15,016 nucleotides of DNA, taken from assembly GCA_040006755.1 (NCBI GenBank), contig JBDTWJ010000086.1, positions 1 through 15,016 on the forward strand, given 5' to 3'. The notes beneath the pieces are model-generated. The model searched no databases. It was not told where the DNA came from and was given only the letters and a program-made list of their open reading frames with translations. The position numbers and the translations under genes are program-made. Shown here in pieces: positions 1 to 7,099 of this stretch. Source of the DNA: JAENVT01 sp040006755 (GTDB taxonomy: Bacteria; Actinomycetota; Acidimicrobiia; Acidimicrobiales; Ilumatobacteraceae). Each line of letters begins with the position of its first letter. Positions within the stretch are counted from its first letter, which is position 1.

Positions 1-104
1 TCAGATTCAACAGACGGAACTCTTCGCTCGATGCTGACTCCAGCTCTTCCCACGCGATAGCCGTAGCCGGCGACGAAGACGTTGAGATGTGCGAACTTGG
101 TCAT
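1..104 (-). CDS. Possible start of a divergent gene, partial, perhaps frameshifted
   Basis: A minus-strand frame opens with ATG at 104 and reads MTKFAHLNVFVAGYGY before continuing to the left edge without a stop. The first 18 codons are strongly G/C-ending (16 of 18). After about position 50 that bias is lost in this frame and appears in the next one, where the reading is AIAWEELESASSEEFRLLNL, also open to the edge. Either the gene is frameshifted or this is not a gene. The opening HLNVFVxGxG faintly recalls NtaA/SnaA-type flavin monooxygenases, which commonly begin HLNxFLMGxGHHEAAW; this is a guess. No clear Shine-Dalgarno precedes the ATG. If real, it is divergent from the SDR gene with about 72 bp between the two starts. 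Confidence 0.25.
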   Translation of the reverse strand, partial: MTKFAHLNVFVAGYGYRVGRAGVSIERRVPSVES

Positions 105-176
105 GAGGGGTACTGTGCGCGAGCGGAAGGGGCCACAAGTGAGCGACAAATGGACACTACGCATCGGCAACGATCG

Positions 177-950
177 ATGTCGATGAACATGTCGCCTTTC
201 GACCTGACGGGACGTGTCGCGTTGGTCACAGGTTCGAGCCGCGGAATCGGCCTTGCGCTTGCGCGGGCGCTCGGTCAGGCCGGCGCCGTGCTCATCGTCA
301 ACGCCAGAGACGAGCACCTGCTCGAGGAGGTCGCCGGAACGCTTCGCGAGGAGAGACTCACGGTGCACTCGCGGGCGTTCGACGTGTGCGATCCCGCGGC
401 AGTCGTCGAGGCGGTCGATTCGTTCGAACGAGATGTCGGTCCGATCGATGTGCTCGTCAACAACGCCGGTTTTCAAAAACGTGCACCGATGCTCGACTAC
501 GACGTTGACGACTTTCGCCGGCTCATCGAGGTCAACCTCGTTGCGGCGTTCACGGTCGGCAAGGCAGTCGCTACTCACATGGTGCGGCGAGGCCGCGGCA
601 AGATCGTCAACATCTGCTCGGTGCAATCGGAGCTCGGGCGGCCGACCATCGCCCCATACACCGCAACCAAGGGCGGCCTGAAGATGCTGACGAGAGGGAT
701 GTGCGCCGACTTCGGTCCGCTTGGTATTCAGGTCAACGCCCTCGCGCCCGGATACTTCGCCACCGAACTGACCGCAGAGTTGGTCGCAGACGAGGAGTTC
801 TCCAAGTGGGTCGCGCAACGCACCCCAGCCGGACGCTGGGGTCGAGTGGACGAGCTCGGCGGAGCCGTGGTGTTCTTGTGCAGCGACGCGTCGAGCTTCG
901 TCAACGGACAGATTCTCTACGTCGACGGTGGCATGACCGCTGTCGTCTGA
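177..950 (+). CDS. SDR-family dehydrogenase, gluconate 5-dehydrogenase-like (IdnO/Gno type)
   Basis: A classical short-chain dehydrogenase of 257 residues, cytoplasmic, probably NADP(H)-linked and interconverting D-gluconate and 5-keto-D-gluconate. The Rossmann motif TGSSRGIG is at 18-25, NNAG at 95-98, and the catalytic tetrad is N120, S148, Y161, K165. The stretch NICSVQSELGRPTIAPY followed by TKGGLKMLTRGMC is nearly that of E. coli IdnO, and the C-terminus has the family's FVNGQILYVDGGM. Length matches the family (about 254). Arg44 after strand beta-2 favours NADP(H). The start at 177 is chosen because beta-1 follows by about 12 residues. ATGs at 150, 183 and 189 are possible, and none has a convincing Shine-Dalgarno. 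The frame is open to the left edge, but the upstream part reads as non-conserved. No gluconate kinase or transporter lies beside it, so the true substrate is uncertain. Confidence 0.88.
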   Translation: MSMNMSPFDLTGRVALVTGSSRGIGLALARALGQAGAVLIVNARDEHLLEEVAGTLREERLTVHSRAFDVCDPAAVVEAVDSFERDVGPIDVLVNNAGFQKRAPMLDYDVDDFRRLIEVNLVAAFTVGKAVATHMVRRGRGKIVNICSVQSELGRPTIAPYTATKGGLKMLTRGMCADFGPLGIQVNALAPGYFATELTAELVADEEFSKWVAQRTPAGRWGRVDELGGAVVFLCSDASSFVNGQILYVDGGMTAVV

Positions 951-987
951 GTGGATCGATGTGTTGGCGCATGACGGCCGACTGCAC

Positions 988-1015
988 TTGCAATCAGCTG
1001 AACACTCGTTATAGT
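988..1015 (+). promoter_or_regulatory. Putative sigma70-type promoter of the padR operon
   Basis: TTGCAA (988-993, 4/6 to TTGACA) and TATAGT (1010-1015, 5/6 to TATAAT) are separated by 16 bp. Transcription would start near 1021-1023, giving a leader of about 48 nt before padR. The A/T-rich stretch stands out from the GC-rich surroundings. Assigned by pattern only. Confidence 0.55.
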
Positions 1016-1019
1016 GCCT

Positions 1020-1036
1020 AGTATGATACTTAGTAT
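1020..1036 (+). promoter_or_regulatory. Interleaved palindromic operator, candidate PadR binding site
   Basis: AGTAT-G-ATACT (1020-1030) and ATACT-T-AGTAT (1026-1036) are two perfect 11-bp palindromes that share the central ATACT, so AGTAT/ATACT half-sites alternate three times. The element covers the predicted transcription start and lies 34 bp before padR. PadR-family repressors commonly bind A/T-rich dyads in their own promoters, so autorepression is the natural reading. It is inferred, not shown. Confidence 0.55.
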
Positions 1037-1069
1037 ATATGTCTCCACAATGCTATTGATCGAGCTCTG

Positions 1070-1645
1070 ATGAGCGTGCGGCATGCGCTGCTCGCCTTGC
1101 TTGCCGAGAAGCCCCGGTATGGGTTGCAGCTCCGGCAGGAGTTCGAGGCTCGCACCGGAGAGGTGTGGCCCCTGAACGTCGGTCAGGTCTATACGACGTT
1201 GCAACGGTTGGAGCGCGACGGCCTGGTCGAATCTGACGACCACGAAGAAGGACCGCAGAAGACGTACACGATCACAGCTCAGGGTTCGATCGAGCTCGAT
1301 GTGTGGTTGCACACGCCCGATACCGGCGTGTCTCCTCCCCGCGACGAGTTGGTCATCAAGATGCTCGTCGCGCTGAGGCTGCCGGGTGTCGACGTCAACG
1401 CGCTGCTCCAGTCGCATCGGCGCCAGTTGGTGGAGCGCATGCAGTGGTTCACGCGCATCAAGGCCGACTCAGATCACGACATCGGTCTCGCACTGCTCGC
1501 CGATTCTGAGCTGTTCAGGCTCGAGGCAGTGGTTCGGTGGCTCGACACGATCGATGCACGGGTCAAGCAAATGTCGACGCCGCTACCACTCGATAGCGCA
1601 CCCGTTGATAGCTCGCCTCGCCAGCGTCATCGGGCACGGCGATGA
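1070..1645 (+). CDS. PadR-family transcriptional regulator
   Basis: A 191-residue DNA-binding regulator. Residues 1-75 form the PadR winged helix: SVRHALLALLAEKPRYGLQL, then NVGQVYTTLQRLERDGLVES, where the recognition helix and wing lie. Residues 90-175 are the helical C-terminal dimerisation and ligand region (Vir_act_alpha_C type), with a basic tail RQRHRARR. PadR proteins usually repress efflux or detoxification genes and release DNA on binding a small molecule. Its stop overlaps the ATG of the ABC ATPase gene (ATGA), so the two are translationally coupled, and the exporter is the likely target. The ATG at 1070 sits where the family N-terminus begins; only a weak GAG precedes it. An interleaved palindrome covering the predicted transcription start suggests that it controls its own operon. 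Confidence 0.93.
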   Translation: MSVRHALLALLAEKPRYGLQLRQEFEARTGEVWPLNVGQVYTTLQRLERDGLVESDDHEEGPQKTYTITAQGSIELDVWLHTPDTGVSPPRDELVIKMLVALRLPGVDVNALLQSHRRQLVERMQWFTRIKADSDHDIGLALLADSELFRLEAVVRWLDTIDARVKQMSTPLPLDSAPVDSSPRQRHRARR

Positions 1646-2370
1646 GCGACCTCGTATTGGAACTCGAAGCGGTGACGAAGGTGTACGGCGTCGAGCCGAC
1701 CGCAGTCCACGCCATTCGTGGCGTCGACGTCAGTGTGTCAGTGGGAGAACTGGTGGCGGTGATGGGTCCCTCGGGGTCGGGCAAGAGCACACTGCTGACG
1801 ATCGCCGGCAGTCTCGAGGAGGCCACAAGTGGCGATGTGCGCGTGATGGGAGTCTCGCTATCAGGGATGTCTCGAAACGAGCGTGCTGCGCTTCGCCGTC
1901 GCTCGATCGGGTACGTGTTCCAAGACTTCAATCTGCTCGCCGGGCTCACCGCAGTCGAGAATGTGACGCTGCCCTTGGAACTCGATAGGATGCGTGCCAA
2001 AGCCGCTCGGTCGATCGGTCTCGAGGCATTGGACCATCTCAGCATGGCTGAGCACTCCGAACGCTTCCCCGACGAACTGTCCGGTGGCGAACGTCAGCGT
2101 GTCGCAATCGCGAGGGCGATCGTCGGCCAGCGCACATTGCTCTTGGCCGACGAACCCACTGGCGCGCTCGACTCGGTCAACGGTGAAGGTGTGATGAAGC
2201 TGCTTCGCTCGGCGTGCAAGCGCGGCCTCGCAGGAGTAGTCGTCACCCACGACGCACAACTGGCAGCGTGGGCGGATCGAGTGGTCTTCGTTCGGGATGG
2301 TCGCATCGTCGATCAGACATCCGGGCGGCAAGGCCCCGAGTCACTGCTCGCGGCCGAGATGCGTTCATGA
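1642..2370 (+). CDS. ABC transporter ATP-binding protein (MacB/LolD-like)
   Basis: The nucleotide-binding subunit of an exporter-type or mechanotransmission ABC complex, 242 residues, acting at the inner face of the membrane. Motifs are complete: Walker A GPSGSGKST 42-50, Q-loop Gln94 in YVFQDFNLL, signature LSGGERQR 146-153, Walker B LLLADEPTGALD 166-177, and H-loop His203 in VVVTHD. The pattern 'FQDFNLL ... ADEPTGALDS' is characteristic of the MacB/LolD/FtsE group, whose partners are FtsX-domain permeases. The next gene is exactly such a permease. The gene overlaps padR by ATGA at 1642-1645 and the permease gene by ATGA at 2367-2370, so the three proteins are probably made in proportion. 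Lipid, peptide or antibiotic cargo cannot be told from sequence. Confidence 0.95.
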   Translation: MSDLVLELEAVTKVYGVEPTAVHAIRGVDVSVSVGELVAVMGPSGSGKSTLLTIAGSLEEATSGDVRVMGVSLSGMSRNERAALRRRSIGYVFQDFNLLAGLTAVENVTLPLELDRMRAKAARSIGLEALDHLSMAEHSERFPDELSGGERQRVAIARAIVGQRTLLLADEPTGALDSVNGEGVMKLLRSACKRGLAGVVVTHDAQLAAWADRVVFVRDGRIVDQTSGRQGPESLLAAEMRS

Positions 2371-4790
2371 CACGTCACGTCGGCATTGCTTCCGGCAGTG
2401 CTTCTGCTCGGCGTGCGGTGGCTCGGTGGGCGTTTCGATTGTTCTTCCGCGAACGTCGACAGCAACTCGTGATCGTCAGCGTGATCGCCGTTGCCGTAGC
2501 GGCGGCGGTGTGCAGTGTTGCAACGGTGTTCAACCTTCCCGATTCGCCATCCGCACGATTCGGAACTGCGGAGCAACTCCTCACATACAGCTCGCGCGAC
2601 CCCGCCGAGATCGCCGATCGGGTCGCGTCAGCGCGCGAAACGCTTGGCACGGTGGAGGTGATCGGTCACGACTCTCTACCCATCCCGGGATCTGCTGAGC
2701 GGTTCGACGTGCGTGCCCAAGATCCCCATGGTGAATTCTCAGAAGGGACTGTGAGGGTGATCCATGGCCGGCTTCCCACGGCCGACACCGAAGTCGCAGT
2801 CACCGACAAGGTTGCCGCAACGTTCGCGGTACGCATCGACGGTGTCATTTCAGCCGGTCGTGCGCAGCGGACAGTCGTTGGCGTTGTCGAAAACCCGTAC
2901 GACCTGGGCGACGAGTTCGTACTCCTGCCGCCATCCGCGGACGACGCCTTCACGTCGGTAAGTGTCCTCGCCGCTGCGTCGGAGACCGACTTGCAGAGCT
3001 ATCACCAATCGACCGGCGGATCAGCCGTGGAGGTTCGGCCGACGAGTATCAGCAAGGCTGCTGCGGCGGGCATGCTCGCAGCGTCGACGGTGGTGTTCCT
3101 GCTCGTCGCACTCGTCGCCTCCGCCGGCTTTGCCGTCGTCGCGCAACGTCGCATGCGTCAACTCGGCATGCTCGCTGCTGTCGGCGCGACCGACCGTCAC
3201 CTGAAGCTGGTGCTCCTCGTGCACGGGGCAATCGTCGGCGTCGTCGCATCGGGGATCGGGACCACTCTCGGGCTGGTGGGATGGTTCACCCTCGCCCATC
3301 GCGTCGAGGGTGCGGCTGGGCATCGCATCGCCGCCTTCAATCTCCCGTGGATGATGCTGATCGGAGCGCTCGTGATCGGCGTTCTCGTCCCCTTGGCAGC
3401 GGCCTGGTGGCCATCGAGGTCGATGCCACGCATGTCGATCGTCGATGCAATCTCCTTGCGACCCCCCACTCCCAGGCGTGTCAGGGCGTCGATCGTCGGT
3501 GCAATGCTCGCCCTCGGCGGCGGCGTCGCCCTGGCGGCGCTCTCGAACCAGACCAACCCGGTCCCCCTCATCGCAGGTATGACCTCGCTCGTCGTCGGGA
3601 TCCTGCTTGCGTGTCCGCCGGCCATCAGGGCCATGGCCAAGCTCGCTCGACGCGCACCCGTGACGACACGTGTCGCATTGCGCGACCTCGGCCGGTATCA
3701 AGCGCGATCCGGCGCGGCGCTCGCGGCGATCAGCCTGGCGCTCGGCATCCCGATCGCGATCATGCTCGTCGCCACTGCCGCCGACCGAACCGCCGCAGAA
3801 TCCGCTGGCGACGGCAATCTCGCCGAGACGCAACTGCTGATCACCATCAACCATCCGACAGGCCTGCAAGTCCTCGCCCCGAACCTGACCGAGACTCAGC
3901 TCGCCGACATGCACGCGACGGTTGCTGACCTCGCAAACACTCTCGATCACACCACCGTCGTTCCACTCGGGATGGCGGTTGATCCGAGGACCGCGGCTGA
4001 CGGCCGCCCGCTCGTCGAAGTCGGGGAGCTGGAGGCCGGCCACGAGGACAGGTTCCACTCCGTTTCGATGTTCGTTGCGTCGCCCGAGCTGCTGAGCTTT
4101 CTGAAGATCGACTCAACCGCGATTCCCGCGGATGCCGAGATTCTTTCAGCGACGCCCAACGTGATCCTGATCGGCACCGGGACGCGAGGGGAGCCGGCGA
4201 CTGCGTATCGCATTGGGCCGCCGCGCTACTCCGCTCTGCCGAGAGCCTTCATCACGGACGCAGGACTTGCGACGTTCGGGTTGCAGTCAACGCCGATCGG
4301 ATGGATCCTTGAATCTGCCCAACAAGTCACCGACGTCCAGCTCAGCTCGGCGCGGCAAATTGCTGCGCGTTCTGGATTCGAGATCGAAGCGCGACACGGA
4401 CCTGCCTCGCGTGGCGCCATCAAGGCCGGCGCCACGGCAGTCGGCGCGCTCTTCGCACTCGTCATCGTCGCGATGACGGTCGGCACGATCCGCGGTGAGG
4501 CGGCGGGAGAGCTGCGCACCCTCACCGCCACTGGCGCCAGCGGCATGATCCGGCGCGCGCTCACCGCTACCACCGCTGCTTCCTTGGCGGCGGCGGGCGT
4601 CATCCTCGGCACGATCGGTGCCTACTTGGGTCTGATCGGTGCCTACATGCGCCACTTGAGCAGGCTCGGCGACGTGCCGATCGCGAATCTGCTCTTCGCT
4701 CTGGTCGCGGTGCCATTGCTCGGCGGCGCTGTCGGCTGGTGCCTCGGTGGACGCGAGCCGTCGACATTCGCTCAACAGTCCGTCGACTAG
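2367..4790 (+). CDS. FtsX-family ABC transporter permease, two FtsX domains in one chain
   Basis: An 807-residue integral membrane protein. The start at 2367 is the ATGA overlap with the ATPase stop, and the open frame further upstream is only ATPase-gene shadow. Layout: basic N-terminus, TM1 about 34-55, extracytoplasmic MacB-PCD-like domain about 56-230, FtsX domain 1 about 231-350 with three helices, two connecting helices about 373-432, another helix about 447-472, a second extracytoplasmic domain about 475-682, then FtsX domain 2 about 683-795 with three helices and a short tail. The cytoplasmic loop after the second helix, RMRQLGMLAAVGAT, and its counterpart GELRTLTATGAS in domain 2 are the conserved coupling loops that contact the ATPase. 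With about ten helices and both halves fused, one chain per ATPase dimer is expected. Such PadR-linked exporters typically handle lipids, peptides or drugs; the substrate is unknown. Confidence 0.92.
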   Translation: MTRHVGIASGSASARRAVARWAFRLFFRERRQQLVIVSVIAVAVAAAVCSVATVFNLPDSPSARFGTAEQLLTYSSRDPAEIADRVASARETLGTVEVIGHDSLPIPGSAERFDVRAQDPHGEFSEGTVRVIHGRLPTADTEVAVTDKVAATFAVRIDGVISAGRAQRTVVGVVENPYDLGDEFVLLPPSADDAFTSVSVLAAASETDLQSYHQSTGGSAVEVRPTSISKAAAAGMLAASTVVFLLVALVASAGFAVVAQRRMRQLGMLAAVGATDRHLKLVLLVHGAIVGVVASGIGTTLGLVGWFTLAHRVEGAAGHRIAAFNLPWMMLIGALVIGVLVPLAAAWWPSRSMPRMSIVDAISLRPPTPRRVRASIVGAMLALGGGVALAALSNQTNPVPLIAGMTSLVVGILLACPPAIRAMAKLARRAPVTTRVALRDLGRYQARSGAALAAISLALGIPIAIMLVATAADRTAAESAGDGNLAETQLLITINHPTGLQVLAPNLTETQLADMHATVADLANTLDHTTVVPLGMAVDPRTAADGRPLVEVGELEAGHEDRFHSVSMFVASPELLSFLKIDSTAIPADAEILSATPNVILIGTGTRGEPATAYRIGPPRYSALPRAFITDAGLATFGLQSTPIGWILESAQQVTDVQLSSARQIAARSGFEIEARHGPASRGAIKAGATAVGALFALVIVAMTVGTIRGEAAGELRTLTATGASGMIRRALTATTAASLAAAGVILGTIGAYLGLIGAYMRHLSRLGDVPIANLLFALVAVPLLGGAVGWCLGGREPSTFAQQSVD

Positions 4791-4861
4791 AGCGAGGTCA
4801 ACGCCCGCTGGAAGAACCGCGCCGTCCTACACTCCTCCCGATGACAGGCGGAGAGGATCAC

Positions 4862-4867
4862 GGAGGG
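4862..4867 (+). promoter_or_regulatory. Ribosome binding site deciding the kinase start
   Basis: GGAGGG lies 9 bp before the ATG at 4877. The in-frame ATGs further upstream (4739, inside the permease gene, and 4841) lack a comparable site, and the 4877 start puts the first membrane helix seven residues from the N-terminus. Confidence 0.7.
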
Positions 4868-4876
4868 TCACGAGGC

Positions 4877-6142
4877 ATGAGCCTGCGCGGATCGATCGGT
4901 GTGACCATGGTGGGCACCGTGTTGATCCTGGTCGGGCTGGCCGCGGCATGGGAGTGGCAGTTCCACAGAACGTCGGAGGACTTCGCAATTCGCGAGGTTG
5001 GTCGCACCGGCGAACTCGCCGGCCGCAGCGGTTTGGGCCCGTTCATCACCGATGAGTTCGTGGCCGGTGATCCTGCGGCCCTTCAACGATTTGAAACGGC
5101 TGCCGACACATTGATTCGCAGCGGCGATTTGGTGCACCTCGAGGTGTGGTCGAGCACGGGAAAGCTGTTGTGGGCCGACACCCCGGCGCTGGTTGGCACG
5201 GTCGTCGAGCTCGAACCCGAGGAACGCGCCCTGATGGAGAGTCAGGGTGTGATGGTCGAATTCGCGCACGACGTTAGCAGGCCCGCGGAGGAACAGTTCC
5301 TGGCGGTCGACTTCGGCACGAAGACAGCGTTGGGCGATCCCGTGGTCGTGGAGCTCTTCTATCCGACCAGTATTCTGCGCACGCTGGCTGCCGACGAGCG
5401 GCGCAGCTTCCGCCCTCTGGTGTTCGCCGGTCTCGCGCTGCTGGCGGCAGTGCAGATACCGCTGGCGCTCGCGATGAGAAATCGGCGAAGGCACTTGTTC
5501 GCTGAACGCGAGAAGCTGGTGCAACGTTCGATGTTGACGAGCGACAGCGAGCGGCGTCGCATTGCGGCCGAAGTGCACGACGGCGCCGTCCAAGATCTCA
5601 TCGGCATCACCATCGGATTGGCGGCCGCGGCCGATGCGGCCCCGTCGCCGATGAAGGAGCACATCCACGAGCTTGCGGGCGAGACACGCCGCACGGTTCG
5701 CGGGCTTCGATCCTTGCTCAACAGCATCTATCCCGTCGACGTGCCGGGGATCGGATGGCATCGGGGTTTGGATCCGATCGTCGAGGCACTCCGGCAACGC
5801 GGTGTGGTGGTCGATATCGATGTTCCCGATTTCCATCCCTCACCCGTCAACCAACTCTTGATGCTGCGAGTCGGTCGCGAAGCGCTGCGTAACATCTCCG
5901 CTCACTCGCAGGCTTCGAATGTCACGATCTCACTGACGAGGCAGCGGACGACCATGACTCTCGAGATCACCGATGACGGCGTCGGATTCGACGAAGGCCT
6001 CGCGACCAGCAAGCGTGAGAGCGGGCACCTCGGTCTTCGGTTGCTGTACGATCTCGCCGAGGACACCGGCGCAACGCTCCTCGTCGACTCGCAACCTGGG
6101 GCTGGTACCACGGTGCATCTCGAAGTGGAGGAGATTCGATGA
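4877..6142 (+). CDS. Two-component sensor histidine kinase, NarL/DesK type (HisKA_3)
   Basis: A 421-residue membrane sensor kinase. TM1 is about 7-27, an extracytoplasmic sensor domain follows to about 177, and TM2 is about 178-200. The HisKA_3 segment RRRIAAEVHDGAVQDL carries the phospho-acceptor His234. The HATPase domain has the N-box EALRNISAHSQ (Asn339) and the G1 box DDGVGFD from 366, followed by the glycine-rich HLGLRLLYD lid. The HDGxxQ motif defines kinases that pair with NarL/LuxR-type regulators, and one follows directly with an ATGA overlap (6139-6142). The sensor domain has no recognised fold. The gene begins 86 bp after the permease stop with its own ribosome site and no convincing promoter or terminator between, so it probably belongs to the padR-exporter operon. 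The stimulus is unknown; envelope stress or an exporter substrate fits the context. Confidence 0.93.
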   Translation: MSLRGSIGVTMVGTVLILVGLAAAWEWQFHRTSEDFAIREVGRTGELAGRSGLGPFITDEFVAGDPAALQRFETAADTLIRSGDLVHLEVWSSTGKLLWADTPALVGTVVELEPEERALMESQGVMVEFAHDVSRPAEEQFLAVDFGTKTALGDPVVVELFYPTSILRTLAADERRSFRPLVFAGLALLAAVQIPLALAMRNRRRHLFAEREKLVQRSMLTSDSERRRIAAEVHDGAVQDLIGITIGLAAAADAAPSPMKEHIHELAGETRRTVRGLRSLLNSIYPVDVPGIGWHRGLDPIVEALRQRGVVVDIDVPDFHPSPVNQLLMLRVGREALRNISAHSQASNVTISLTRQRTTMTLEITDDGVGFDEGLATSKRESGHLGLRLLYDLAEDTGATLLVDSQPGAGTTVHLEVEEIR

Positions 6143-6768
6143 TCCGAATCGTGTTGGCCGACGATCATTCGCTGATTCGCTCGAGCTTGACCCGACTGCT
6201 CAGCGCCGAACCCGACTTCGAGTTGGTCGGTGCCGCATCGGATGGTCGCCAGGCGCTGGAACTCGTCAAGGAGCACAGTCCTGATGTCGTGTTGATGGAT
6301 CTGCACATGCCGAACGTCGATGGTGTCACGGCCATTGGCCAGCTCACCGAAATGTACCCCGACGTCGCGGTCATTGCCCTGAGTGCCTTTGAGGAGCCCA
6401 GTCAGGTGACATCCGCACTCGCTGCGGGAGCGCAGGGGTACCTCGTCAAGGACGTCGAGCCAGCCGTGCTGCTCGCAGGCATTCGCGCTGCGGTGAAAGG
6501 CGGCGCACCACTGAGCCCATCCGTGGCTGCGCAGTTGATCCGCAATGGGGTTGCCCGACAGAGCATCGACCAAGCCCTCACCGAACGCGACCGCAAGATT
6601 CTGCGGATGATCGTCGAGGGACGCAACAACCAGGAGATCGGCGAGGAGCTCGGCATGTCGAAGACGAGCGTCACCTCACACTGCGGTCGTCTGTTCAAGC
6701 GGATCAACGCCGCGGACCGTACTCAAGCCGCTGTCTGGGCGACGAGGAACCTTCCGCCCATTGCGTGA
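6139..6768 (+). CDS. Two-component response regulator, NarL/FixJ family
   Basis: A 209-residue DNA-binding response regulator and the cognate partner of the overlapping kinase gene. The receiver domain (about 1-120) has the acidic pair Asp8-Asp9, the phosphorylated Asp54 in VLMDLHMPN, the switch residue Ser82 and Lys104 in GYLVKD. The LuxR-type helix-turn-helix occupies about 147-203 (LTERDRKILRMIVEG, then GMSKTSVTSHCGRLFKRI and RTQAAVWA). All catalytic receiver residues are intact, so phosphorylation control is expected. Likely targets are the operon itself or the secreted peroxidase gene 331 bp downstream; both are inference. The gene is followed within 10 bp by a strong hairpin, which suggests that the transcription unit ends here. 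Confidence 0.94.
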   Translation: MIRIVLADDHSLIRSSLTRLLSAEPDFELVGAASDGRQALELVKEHSPDVVLMDLHMPNVDGVTAIGQLTEMYPDVAVIALSAFEEPSQVTSALAAGAQGYLVKDVEPAVLLAGIRAAVKGGAPLSPSVAAQLIRNGVARQSIDQALTERDRKILRMIVEGRNNQEIGEELGMSKTSVTSHCGRLFKRINAADRTQAAVWATRNLPPIA

Positions 6769-6776
6769 GTGGTTCT

Positions 6777-6813
6777 GAGACCGACTGGGTCTCACCCTCA
6801 CGTCGAGGGTGAG
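6777..6813 (+). terminator. Overlapping hairpins after the response regulator, probable operon terminator
   Basis: Hairpin A: GAGACC (6777-6782), loop GACTG, GGTCTC (6788-6793). Hairpin B: CTCACCCTC (6791-6799), loop ACGTC, GAGGGTGAG (6805-6813), a perfect 9-bp stem. The right arm of A and the left arm of B share CTC, so both cannot be fully paired at once. No T-run follows, which is common for GC-rich terminators; an attenuator-like role is also possible. Confidence 0.6.
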
Positions 6814-7099
6814 TGGTCGCAGCGCGGGCGGGTGTATCACCCACCTCTCGCACCGTGGTGACGGTACCACCGGTCGCCCTCAGCAGGCCGCAAATTGTCG
6901 CGCTGTGGAGCCGCAATAGTGCTCATTGTGGCGAAATGGGCGTGGTCCGATGGTTGGCATTCGACTTTGTTCAACAGCGAGATCTGAAGTCGTCCGACCA
7001 ATGGCTCATTGTTCGGCTCCGAGTCGCGGCTGTACAACTTCCGGACGGGTAATCGGCTGCCTATTCGGGCGTCGGGACGAAAAGGGACAGGAGCACGTC
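6814..7099 (+). other. Intergenic region upstream of the peroxidase gene
   Basis: This is the rest of a 331-bp gene-free stretch. Two more hairpins are present: GGGTG-TAT-CACCC (6830-6842) and ACCGTGGT (6852-6859) with ACCACCGGT (6866-6874), an 8-bp stem with one bulged base. The remaining 225 bp must hold the promoter of the peroxidase gene. The only candidate I can offer is TTGTTC (7009-7014) with TACAAC (7033-7038), spacer 18, which is weak. I see no known riboswitch core and no small ORF with a credible ribosome site. Confidence 0.45.
7089..7093 (+). promoter_or_regulatory. Ribosome binding site of the peroxidase gene
   Basis: AGGAG is 6 nt before the ATG at 7100. It fixes the start: the same frame is open back to 6926, but only this ATG gives a proper basic N-region plus hydrophobic signal segment. 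Confidence 0.75.

Noticed and set aside
2214..2366. Upstream extension of the permease frame
   Set aside because: It lies wholly inside the ATPase gene and reads as basic, low-complexity sequence. The ATGA overlap at 2367 is the natural start.
3021..4058. Antisense open frame opposite the permease gene (similar ones at 4868-5836, 8258-9247 and 9920-11341)
   Set aside because: The sense strand encodes clear protein domains; the antisense frames show low-complexity residues and no motifs.
6926..7099. Upstream extension of the peroxidase frame
   Set aside because: The extension would bury the signal peptide inside the protein. The ATG at 7100 has AGGAG 6 nt before it and gives a normal signal peptide.
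6814..7099. Possible riboswitch in the peroxidase leader
   Set aside because: I looked for cyclic-di-GMP, cobalamin and fluoride cores and found none; only simple hairpins are visible.
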